Positions 1-5,049 of a stretch of DNA of 5,323 nt are shown here, in pieces (position 1 is the first letter of the stretch; the number at the start of each line of letters is the position of its first letter). The DNA comes from Actinomycetota bacterium (GTDB lineage: Bacteria; Actinomycetota; Geothermincolia; Fen-727; Anoxymicrobiaceae). Under the pieces are notes generated by a model. The model was not told the origin of the DNA, made no database searches, and saw only the letters and a list, made by a program, of their open reading frames with translations. The stretch spans positions 3,856 through 9,178 of the forward strand of contig PMDX01000150.1 in assembly GCA_003154635.1 (NCBI GenBank), read 5' to 3'. The position numbers and the translations under genes are program-made.

Positions 1-122
1 CGCCGCCGAGCAGATGGCGAGATTCAGCAGGTGGCAGCAGTCGTTCGGCAGAACGTCCTTTGGAAAAGTGAAGATATTCAACCACACGGTGTTGCGTGAT
101 ATGAAACCGCGGCGGCTCCTCG
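1..122. other. Unassigned segment at the left window edge
   Basis: This segment lies downstream of the DUF4015 gene. Frames stay open to the window edge on both strands: plus frame 1 to a TGA at 97-99, plus frame 2 to a TGA at 140-142, and a minus frame that runs leftward off the window. The minus frame has mostly G or C in third positions, as a real gene here might, and could start at GTG (87-85) or TTG (81-79). However, it has no ATG and no ribosome-binding site in front. I cannot recognise any of these peptides. No convincing U-tailed terminator follows the DUF4015 stop codon. The adjacent sequence outside the window would settle whether a gene begins here. Confidence 0.3.
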
Positions 123-1877
123 CTATTTGGAGGACTTCTTGAGCGCGGTCTCGCTATACGTGCAATCCGGGTCCCACAGCAGCCACTGCTTGATGCCCAG
201 GGCTTCCGTGGCGTCTATCTGCCGTCGCACCATGTCGGGCGTGTACTTGACCCTCAGCGAGAAATCCTGAAGCCACGGACGCAACGTCGCGGGAGCTCCC
301 GCCATGACCTTCTTGAAATCTTTCAACGACTTCGACACGATTTCGCCGGGGTTGCTCTCCGGCGATTTGATGCCGTACTCGCCGGTGTTGTAGTGAGATG
401 GGTAGACCATGGGAGATATATAATCAATGCGCCGTGACACGCCTTTTACGTCCTGCCCGATGCCCATGCTGCCCTGGTTGCTCGCGGTAAGCCCGAAAAG
501 GTCCGCCGAGATGAACACGTTGTACGGAGCCAGTTTCTCCCTTGCGTATGCGAGGTAACCGTCAATCACCTCTGTCTGATTGCGTGAATCCTGGTGCGGA
601 TACACGCATGTGCTGGTGTTTCCGTCTGAGGGGAACCTCACGTAGTCGAACTGGATCTCGTTGAAGCCAGCCTTGGCCGCCGCCACCGCCACCGAGATAT
701 CGTAGTCCCAGACTTCCTTGGAGTACGGGTCGAGCCATACGCCTTTGCCCCAGACGCCACCGGCTTTGTCCTGCACCGCGAGGTCCGGCCGGCCTTTGGC
801 CAGCTTCGGGTCTTTGAAGCAGACCACCCTGCAGATCGCGTAGACGTCGTCGTACCTCATCAGGTCGACGAGGTCTTCCAGGGAGCTGATATACTCCGTT
901 GTCGCGCCAACCTGCTTTGCCAGCGGGTAGTCTAGATTGAAACCTATCTGCCCGGCTTCGTCCTTCAGGTCTACCTCGAGGGCGTTGAGCTCGGTCCTCT
1001 GCACCAGTCCGATCATTTTCCTCATGCTGGTATCACTGCCGGCAATGTAAACGGAGACATGCGCCCCCTTGGCCTGAACGGGCTTTTGCGTCACGACGTA
1101 CGAGGCCGCTTCGTTACCCGCGGAATCCGTCGCTGATATCTTGAGGCTGTGCACTCGCGAAGCCGTGCTGGCGCCTTCGAAATTGCCTTTCGAATCGACG
1201 GGCAACGTGGTGTTATCCACCTTGACGACAGACCCCTTGTCGGTCGTCCCCTTGAAAGAGATCTTGACCTGGTCTGTCCCTTTTATGTCCGTAACCGTCT
1301 TGCTCGTAATGTTGAGCTGTGGTGGCTTGGTATCAACCACGAACCACCAGGTCGCAGTCCGCTTTCCGGTGAGTCCTCCACCGTCAAGGCGTACCGTTGC
1401 AACGTGCTTGCCGTCCTGGAGCGGAACGTTCGCGGAAAGCGACTTCTTCTTTATCGAAGCGTTCATGATGGAGTCTTTGCCATCGACGAGCAAAGCCAGT
1501 TGAGAGGGAGTGACCTCGCGGGTGAAGGTGGCCTTGATGTTGGTCACCGGCGTCTTGACGAAGTTGCCCCTGGCGGGGCTCAACCCACCAATCGGGGAAG
1601 GCATGATGAAGAAGAGGTAATAGATGAAAAACGCTGCAAGGCCTACCGCCACAAACCCGACCGCGACGTGGATGCCGGAGATGCTGAAGCCCCTCGACTG
1701 TGACCTGCCACGGGAGCGGTCGCGGGGAGGCCGGGACGATCCCTCCCTCGGGTGCCGGCCGGGTGGTTTCCGCGGCAGGACGGATCTCTCCACATCCTCG
1801 AAATCGAGTGAAGGTCGACGGCTACCCAGAAACGCGTCTCCACCTCGTCTGTCCGAGAAAATCTGTTTCTTGGCCAT
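123..1877 (-). CDS. Membrane-anchored DUF4015 (PF13200) glycosyl-hydrolase-like protein with Ig-like domains
   Basis: This 584-residue protein is predicted to sit in the membrane with a large domain outside. Residues 1-65 are a basic, Arg/Pro/Ser-rich cytoplasmic tail, and residues 68-92 form one hydrophobic helix with no cleavage site. Residues 95-183 and 184-265 look like two beta-sandwich (Ig-like) modules, the second ending in the typical DSAGNEA strand. Residues 273-580 match the DUF4015 TIM-barrel family. Landmarks are TELNALEVDLKDEAG (295-309), VVCFKDPKLA (351-360), WLDPYSKEVWDY (381-392), IQFDYVRFPSD (408-418), SADLFGLT (457-464), DYISPMVYPSHY (485-496) and WLLWDPD (565-571). Acidic residues at D411 and D459 are candidate catalytic or binding residues. 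The family is predicted to act on polysaccharides, but the substrate here is unknown. The ATG at 1877 has GGAG seven bases upstream. The gene follows the deacetylase gene by 43 nt, so the two are probably co-transcribed. Confidence 0.88.
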   Translation of the reverse strand: MAKKQIFSDRRGGDAFLGSRRPSLDFEDVERSVLPRKPPGRHPREGSSRPPRDRSRGRSQSRGFSISGIHVAVGFVAVGLAAFFIYYLFFIMPSPIGGLSPARGNFVKTPVTNIKATFTREVTPSQLALLVDGKDSIMNASIKKKSLSANVPLQDGKHVATVRLDGGGLTGKRTATWWFVVDTKPPQLNITSKTVTDIKGTDQVKISFKGTTDKGSVVKVDNTTLPVDSKGNFEGASTASRVHSLKISATDSAGNEAASYVVTQKPVQAKGAHVSVYIAGSDTSMRKMIGLVQRTELNALEVDLKDEAGQIGFNLDYPLAKQVGATTEYISSLEDLVDLMRYDDVYAICRVVCFKDPKLAKGRPDLAVQDKAGGVWGKGVWLDPYSKEVWDYDISVAVAAAKAGFNEIQFDYVRFPSDGNTSTCVYPHQDSRNQTEVIDGYLAYAREKLAPYNVFISADLFGLTASNQGSMGIGQDVKGVSRRIDYISPMVYPSHYNTGEYGIKSPESNPGEIVSKSLKDFKKVMAGAPATLRPWLQDFSLRVKYTPDMVRRQIDATEALGIKQWLLWDPDCTYSETALKKSSK

Positions 1878-1920
1878 TCATCGGCTCCGGTTCAAGGTCC
1901 GGTCTCCCGCTCGAGCGATC

Positions 1921-2967
1921 CTAGTATCCGACATATGTAACACCATGGGGAAGGTTGTTGGCGAGCAGGCGCGTCTCCATGTAAGCGGGAGCACAGATCG
2001 TGGCGCTGTCCCCGTCGCTAATAAACCTCTGCTCGGGATGGTTGTCGAAATAGCGCAACCAGTAACCGGAGCCATCAGCTCCCGAACCATCCTGAACGTC
2101 GTAATCCATCGCCTGGATCCTGGGCACGAGCCTTCCGGGGTTCTTGTAATGGTATACCGGGTAGAACGGGTTGGAACCAACGAGAAGCGCCCATTTGTTG
2201 TGGTACGTGATTCCCTCATAGGAACCGTCATACATGAGTGCCTGGTTCTTCGGTATGGAGCCGTTGGGAAGGCACAGGATATCTACCTTGACGTTCGGAT
2301 TGACTGCGCGCATGTCCTTGATGGGAACGGCTACTTCTTTTTGAACCTGCTCGTCGGTATCGCGCGCGAGCAGGGGGTGCGTTATCGTATGGTCACCCAG
2401 CTCAAACCCGTTCTGGTAGAGATAATCTACCTTTGCTTTCTGGTAGGTTGGCTGTTCGAAGAGCGTAGGCAGGTAATTGAACAGAGCGGCGTACCCGAAA
2501 TCGGAGTGCTTCCTGTGAAACGTCTGCATAATCCCGAGCGCGCAGTCGGGGTCAAGAACCGTCTCGGTACCTTGTTTTAGGTATCTGATCTGGCTTTCCG
2601 TCGAATCGTCGAAGCTAAACACGATTGGCGTGGTGCCCGCCGGCACGTTTATCTTGCCGGTCATCAGGTCGTGGAAGGTCACCAATCGGTAGCCTTTCTG
2701 ATACAGCGTCTGCAGGTCTTTCTTGAAGTTCTCGATGCTGCGGGTGTAGTTGCTTTCCTTGTCCAGGACCCGGTGATACTCAAGCACCATCACCATTCCC
2801 ATCTCGTTCGGCTTTATCCCCTTCTTGAGGAGGTTCTCGACATTGTTACGAGACAGCGCCTTCTGGCCTCCGCCGCACCCACCTGCAATAAGCGTGGAAA
2901 CGGTGGCTATCATGGCAAGGGCGAACAGTCCTCTTGCGGTCCTGGTATTCGGGCTCGTTTTTTTCAT
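1921..2967 (-). CDS. Polysaccharide deacetylase lipoprotein (NodB/CE4 family)
   Basis: This 348-residue predicted lipoprotein should remove N- or O-acetyl groups from a polysaccharide at the outer face of the membrane. Residues 1-30 are a signal peptide with MKK, a hydrophobic stretch (13-28) and a lipobox-like LIAGGC, which makes Cys31 the lipid-modified residue. Motif 1 is FSFDD (117-121), with D120 the expected catalytic base and D121 a metal ligand. Motif 2 is HTITH (193-197), with both His the expected metal ligands. VLEYHRV (61-67) matches the strand that opens many extracellular deacetylases. LPNG (233-236) stands where RPPYG is usual. The motif 1 to motif 2 spacing, about 70 residues, is longer than in minimal NodB domains. 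An upstream in-frame TTG (3060) would add 31 residues, but the lipoprotein signal argues for the ATG at 2967. No Shine-Dalgarno precedes that ATG. It is the first gene of an operon with the DUF4015 gene. Confidence 0.87.
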   Translation of the reverse strand: MKKTSPNTRTARGLFALAMIATVSTLIAGGCGGGQKALSRNNVENLLKKGIKPNEMGMVMVLEYHRVLDKESNYTRSIENFKKDLQTLYQKGYRLVTFHDLMTGKINVPAGTTPIVFSFDDSTESQIRYLKQGTETVLDPDCALGIMQTFHRKHSDFGYAALFNYLPTLFEQPTYQKAKVDYLYQNGFELGDHTITHPLLARDTDEQVQKEVAVPIKDMRAVNPNVKVDILCLPNGSIPKNQALMYDGSYEGITYHNKWALLVGSNPFYPVYHYKNPGRLVPRIQAMDYDVQDGSGADGSGYWLRYFDNHPEQRFISDGDSATICAPAYMETRLLANNLPHGVTYVGY

Positions 2968-2975
2968 GATCAAAG

Positions 2976-2981
2976 ATAATA
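2976..2981 (-). promoter_or_regulatory. Possible -10 box right at the deacetylase start (leaderless mRNA?)
   Basis: On the minus strand the hexamer TATTAT ends nine bases before the ATG at 2967. Transcription starting about seven bases downstream would give an mRNA with almost no leader, which fits the lack of a Shine-Dalgarno sequence. No good -35 box lies at 16-18 bp. A competing promoter further upstream is listed separately. Inference from sequence only. Confidence 0.3.
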
Positions 2982-3016
2982 CAGGCGGTAAGCGCTCCAG
3001 ACCTGACAACGGACAA

Positions 3017-3047
3017 ATGATACCACTGTTATCAGAAAATAATGCAA
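3017..3047 (-). promoter_or_regulatory. Alternative promoter for the deacetylase-DUF4015 operon
   Basis: On the minus strand TTGCAT (3047-3042) is followed by TATCAT (3022-3017) with a 19-bp spacer, which is a little long. It would give a leader of roughly 40 nt for the deacetylase mRNA. A near-palindrome at 3018-3034 overlaps its -10 box and spacer, so a bound repressor would block it. Confidence 0.3.
3018..3034. promoter_or_regulatory. 17-bp near-palindrome, candidate operator
   Basis: The sequence TGATACCACTGTTATCA reads the same on both strands except for one mismatched pair around a central base, so seven of eight pairs match. Its size and position, between the deacetylase and TetR 1 genes and over a possible minus-strand promoter, are typical of a TetR-family operator. 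Which protein binds it is not shown by the sequence. Confidence 0.4.
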
Positions 3048-3051
3048 ATAG

Positions 3052-3079
3052 CGCTGGCAATTTCTGGTAGTGGCCAGCG
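3052..3079. repeat. Perfect 7-bp inverted repeat, 28 bp overall
   Basis: CGCTGGC (3052-3058) and GCCAGCG (3073-3079) are exact reverse complements separated by 14 nt. It lies in the divergent region between the deacetylase operon and TetR 1. It could be a wide operator, since some TetR proteins such as QacR bind 28-bp sites, or a hairpin. There is no U-tract, so it is unlikely to be a terminator. Confidence 0.4.
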
Positions 3080-3124
3080 ACTTCTCCTCTGTTATTTGAT
3101 GGCCCCTGCTCCGGTATGGTTCGA

Positions 3125-3148
3125 ATTCTGATATTCTGCTATTAATAA
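3125..3148 (+). promoter_or_regulatory. Probable promoter of TetR 1
   Basis: This AT-rich patch lies just upstream of the first TetR gene. TGATATTCT (3129-3137) is an extended -10 box (TGn plus TATTCT). An alternative is TAATAA (3143-3148), placed 17 bp after TTCGAA (3120-3125). Either gives a leader of about 30-40 nt. The 13-mer at 3125-3137 recurs with one change upstream of the acetyltransferase gene. Confidence 0.4.
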
Positions 3149-3183
3149 TAAGACAGCATTGGACTTATCTCGGGAGACGGCAC

Positions 3184-3783
3184 ATGCCTGAAAACGATGA
3201 TGAGAAACGCGAACGGATCTTAAAGACATCTGTGCAGCTTTTCGGCAAAGAAGGTTACTACGGCACCAGGATGTCGGAGGTTGCCAGCAAGGCAAGGGTC
3301 TCACCAAAGACTCTCTACAAATTCTTCAGTGGCAAGAAAGAGCTTTTCATTGCGGCCATGGATCACGCCACACGCAAGTTGATGAGACACGTGCTGGCTC
3401 GAATTCCGAAAGAGCCGGATCTTGACTCCCTGATGATGGCAAGACACATATTGTCGTCATACAGCAGCTTCATACGCCAGAATCGAGGCCTTGCAAGGAT
3501 TCATGCCGAAGCCGTCTCCATGGTCGATCCCGATATAAGGCGAGATCAGAGCAAGCAGTTTGCCGCTAATGTAGAGGTCATTGCGGCACAGCTCAACGAA
3601 GACGTCGAAAGTGGGCGGCTCAAGCTTGCAGCCAATCCGGAGGACATCGCCTGGTTGTTCCTGTCGTTAGCGTCACTTATCGCCTACGCGGTTCTGCTCG
3701 ATCTGGACAGGGACTCCCAGGGCGGGTTCGACCTGGACTACGCACTCGACCGCTTCATCAAGGCGATGGGAGAGCGGTCCTGA
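3184..3783 (+). CDS. TetR/AcrR-family transcriptional regulator 1
   Basis: This 199-residue protein is the usual length for a TetR-family dimeric repressor. Residues 8-58 form the N-terminal DNA-binding domain: helix 1 runs through RILKTSVQLFGKEGYYGTR, and the helix-turn-helix is about 29-48 with MSEVASKARVSPKTLYKFF, ending in the family hallmark F-x-x-KKELF. Residues 60-199 are the all-helical ligand-binding and dimer domain, whose ligand cannot be predicted. The ATG at 3184 has GGGAG seven bases upstream. The gene is divergent from the deacetylase-DUF4015 operon across 216 bp that contain two inverted repeats, so control of that operon, of itself, or both is plausible. It resembles the second TetR protein downstream (QNRxxAR, DPDI, AW-F patterns), which suggests an old duplication. 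It ends 33 nt before the convergent stop codon of that gene. Confidence 0.9.
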   Translation: MPENDDEKRERILKTSVQLFGKEGYYGTRMSEVASKARVSPKTLYKFFSGKKELFIAAMDHATRKLMRHVLARIPKEPDLDSLMMARHILSSYSSFIRQNRGLARIHAEAVSMVDPDIRRDQSKQFAANVEVIAAQLNEDVESGRLKLAANPEDIAWLFLSLASLIAYAVLLDLDRDSQGGFDLDYALDRFIKAMGERS

Positions 3784-3788
3784 CACGT

Positions 3789-3812
3789 GGAACGTCCCGC
3801 CGGGATGTGTCC
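3789..3812. terminator. GC-rich hairpin between convergent TetR genes
   Basis: ACGTCCC (3792-3798) and GGGATGT (3802-3808) pair over a 3-nt loop with one G-T pair. GGA (3789-3791) and TCC (3810-3812) can extend the stem past a bulged G. It fills the 33-nt gap between two converging stop codons, the expected place for a shared terminator. No T-run follows on either strand, so intrinsic termination is uncertain. Confidence 0.45.
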
Positions 3813-3816
3813 CTAC

Positions 3817-4425
3817 TTAGACGCTGACTTTTTCCGGCTCGATCTGGTCGACCAGGCGGTTCAGGAAGAAGAGCGCACGGTCCTCCGCCATCTCGGGCGG
3901 GAACTCCATCAGGGTCACATAACCTACCGAATGTAGCGCTATGGTGAACGTCCATGCGAACTGATCGATGTTAACACCCGGCTTCACCAGCCCCGCTTTC
4001 TGGCCATCCACCAGTATCCCCTTTACGAGACTGTGGATCTGAAGGAAGAAATCCTGGGTGCTCTTCTTGATGTCCGGATCGTCGATGGCGGTGATAGCCT
4101 GGATGCTCACCCTGGCTGTGTCGCGGTTCTGGCTGACCTCCCGCAGGAACTCCCGGCCCAGCGACCTCAGTACCGCAGGGGCGCCTCCGCCGAGGGGCAG
4201 GTTCGGCAACATGTCGCGCAACATCGTGCGGTGGATGGAATCGCGGACCTGAAGATAGAGGGTCTTTTTATCGCCGAAGAGATCGAATATCGTCTTCTCA
4301 CTTACGTTCGCTTCGACGGCTATCTCGGCAGTGGTCGCGCCGAGGAAACTCTTTTCACCGAACTTTCTCATTGCCGCGGAGAGCACCTGTTGCCGGGTAC
4401 CTTCGCTGTGGCCTCTTCCTTTCAT
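3817..4425 (-). CDS. TetR/AcrR-family transcriptional regulator 2
   Basis: This 202-residue protein is a TetR-family repressor or activator. The DNA-binding domain spans residues 8-58. RQQVLSAAMRKFGEKSF forms helix 1, and TTAEIAVEANVSEKTIFDLF (31-50) is the helix-turn-helix, followed by GDKKTLY. Residues 60-202 are the helical ligand and dimer domain, which contains QNRDTARVSIQA, DDPDIKKS and FAWTFTIALHSVGY. These segments line up with the neighbouring TetR 1 protein. An upstream in-frame TTG at 4449 would add eight residues. The ATG at 4425 is preferred because AAGGGG lies five bases in front. A perfect TATAAT sits upstream, flanked by an inverted repeat that suggests autoregulation. The gene is divergent from the GNAT acetyltransferase (172 bp apart), a possible second target. 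Confidence 0.9.
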   Translation of the reverse strand: MKGRGHSEGTRQQVLSAAMRKFGEKSFLGATTAEIAVEANVSEKTIFDLFGDKKTLYLQVRDSIHRTMLRDMLPNLPLGGGAPAVLRSLGREFLREVSQNRDTARVSIQAITAIDDPDIKKSTQDFFLQIHSLVKGILVDGQKAGLVKPGVNIDQFAWTFTIALHSVGYVTLMEFPPEMAEDRALFFLNRLVDQIEPEKVSV

Positions 4426-4430
4426 AACAG

Positions 4431-4436
4431 CCCCTT
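4431..4436 (-). promoter_or_regulatory. Ribosome-binding site that fixes the TetR 2 start
   Basis: On the minus strand AAGGGG lies five bases before the ATG at 4425. The alternative upstream start (TTG, 4449) has no comparable site, and its extra eight residues lie before the normal start of TetR helix 1. Confidence 0.6.
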
Positions 4437-4470
4437 GTGTAAGTGACAAGCAGCTATATTATACTTACGC
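4437..4470. promoter_or_regulatory. 34-bp inverted repeat around the TetR 2 -10 box, candidate operator
   Basis: GTGTAAGT (4437-4444) and ACTTACGC (4463-4470) are inverted copies with one G-T mismatch and an 18-nt spacer. The repeat spans the TATAAT box and the likely transcription start of TetR 2, so a protein bound there would block transcription. A smaller nested repeat, CTTGT (4434-4438) and ACAAG (4446-4450), overlaps one arm. Confidence 0.45.
4458..4463 (-). promoter_or_regulatory. -10 box of the TetR 2 promoter
   Basis: The consensus hexamer TATAAT reads on the minus strand, 32 bases before the ATG at 4425. That would give a leader of about 25 nt containing the AAGGGG site. The -35 region at 16-18 bp is poor (TAGCGG or a neighbour), which suits a regulated promoter. 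Confidence 0.5.
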
Positions 4471-4547
4471 ACTGGTTTATCCGCTACTTTCCCTGCTTCG
4501 TCGAGCGGTTCAGGCACGTACCGGCTTCCGATACAAGACGACCAGAC

Positions 4548-4560
4548 ATTGTGATATTCT
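4548..4560 (+). promoter_or_regulatory. Extended -10 promoter of the GNAT gene
   Basis: TGATATTCT (4552-4560) fits an extended -10 box, and no good -35 box is visible. Transcription would begin about 30 nt before the GNAT start codon. The 13-mer ATTGTGATATTCT differs by one base from that at 3125-3137 before TetR 1. Confidence 0.4.
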
Positions 4561-4586
4561 TTTGACCGGCATTGGAACTGATTGCT

Positions 4587-4593
4587 GGGGAGG
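4587..4593 (+). promoter_or_regulatory. Ribosome-binding site that fixes the GNAT start
   Basis: GGGGAGG lies four bases before the ATG at 4598. The reading frame stays open far upstream through the TetR 2 promoter region, but this strong site and the family's N-terminal pattern (VEIRKATLADEEDV) place the true start here. Confidence 0.7.
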
Positions 4594-4597
4594 TTTC

Positions 4598-5041
4598 ATG
4601 GTTGAGATACGCAAGGCGACTCTGGCGGACGAAGAAGACGTGGCGGTTCTCATAAGGGAGTTGGGCCAGGCAATGGGCGTCAGCGGGGACGTCAATCCAG
4701 TATCGTGGTACAGCACCCTCAGAAAGATGATCGCCTCTCCAGAGTGGACTTTCCTTCTCGCTGAGCAAGGCGCAAAGAAGTACGGCCTTCTTATTCTGCT
4801 TATCCTTCCTTCTCTCTACCACGGTGGTAACTATGCCGCCATCACCGAGCTTATCGTCAGCGGTAATTGCCAGGGCAAAGGAGTCGGAGCGGCGCTGGTA
4901 GACGAAGCAAAACGTCTGGCCCGCACGATGGGGTGTGACGAGCTCGATGTAAGCGTCGAGATCGAGAACGAGCGCGCCAAGGGCTTCTATGAGAAGCTCG
5001 GCTTCGTGAAAAAGCACGCCGACTACGGGATGGCACTCTGA
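4598..5041 (+). CDS. GNAT-family N-acetyltransferase
   Basis: This 147-residue cytoplasmic enzyme is predicted to transfer an acetyl group from acetyl-CoA to an amine; the substrate is not evident. VEIRKATLADEEDVAVLI (2-19) is the standard first strand and helix. AAITELIVSGNCQGKGVGAAL (80-100) is strand 4 plus motif A, with the Q-x-x-G-x-G pyrophosphate-binding loop at Q92-G97. ENERAKGFYEKLGF (123-136) is motif B with the usual tyrosine (Y131). The length is typical of a single GNAT domain. It starts at the ATG next to a strong Shine-Dalgarno site and is divergent from TetR 2, which may regulate it. It ends eight bases before the convergent stop codon of the VOC gene, with no terminator in between. 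A role in small-molecule resistance or metabolite modification is possible but not shown. Confidence 0.88.
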   Translation: MVEIRKATLADEEDVAVLIRELGQAMGVSGDVNPVSWYSTLRKMIASPEWTFLLAEQGAKKYGLLILLILPSLYHGGNYAAITELIVSGNCQGKGVGAALVDEAKRLARTMGCDELDVSVEIENERAKGFYEKLGFVKKHADYGMAL

Positions 5042-5049
5042 CCAGGGCA

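Noticed and set aside
67..120. A possible terminator hairpin downstream of the DUF4015 gene
   Set aside because: Only short, mismatched stems can be drawn and no T-run follows on the minus strand.
1..151. A minus-strand frame open from a TAG at 156-154 leftward off the window, with high GC in third positions
   Set aside because: It has no ATG, no Shine-Dalgarno site before the possible GTG or TTG starts, and no recognisable family. It overlaps the end of the DUF4015 gene, and the plus strand is equally open. The window edge prevents a decision.
1624..2580. A 318-codon plus-strand open frame across the deacetylase/DUF4015 junction
   Set aside because: It lies antisense to two well-supported genes, has no recognisable domain and no good start site. 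It looks like a shadow of GC-biased coding on the other strand.
2968..3060. A 31-residue N-terminal extension of the deacetylase from a TTG at 3060
   Set aside because: The extension precedes a standard lipoprotein signal starting MKK and ending in LIAGGC, so it would spoil the export signal. It also overlaps the candidate operator and promoter.
4033..4446. A 137-codon plus-strand frame inside TetR 2
   Set aside because: It is fully antisense to a clear TetR gene and has no family pattern or ribosome-binding site.
4331..4597. An 89-residue N-terminal extension of the GNAT protein
   Set aside because: It runs antisense through the TetR 2 start and promoter, carries no domain, and the strong GGGGAGG site marks the ATG at 4598.
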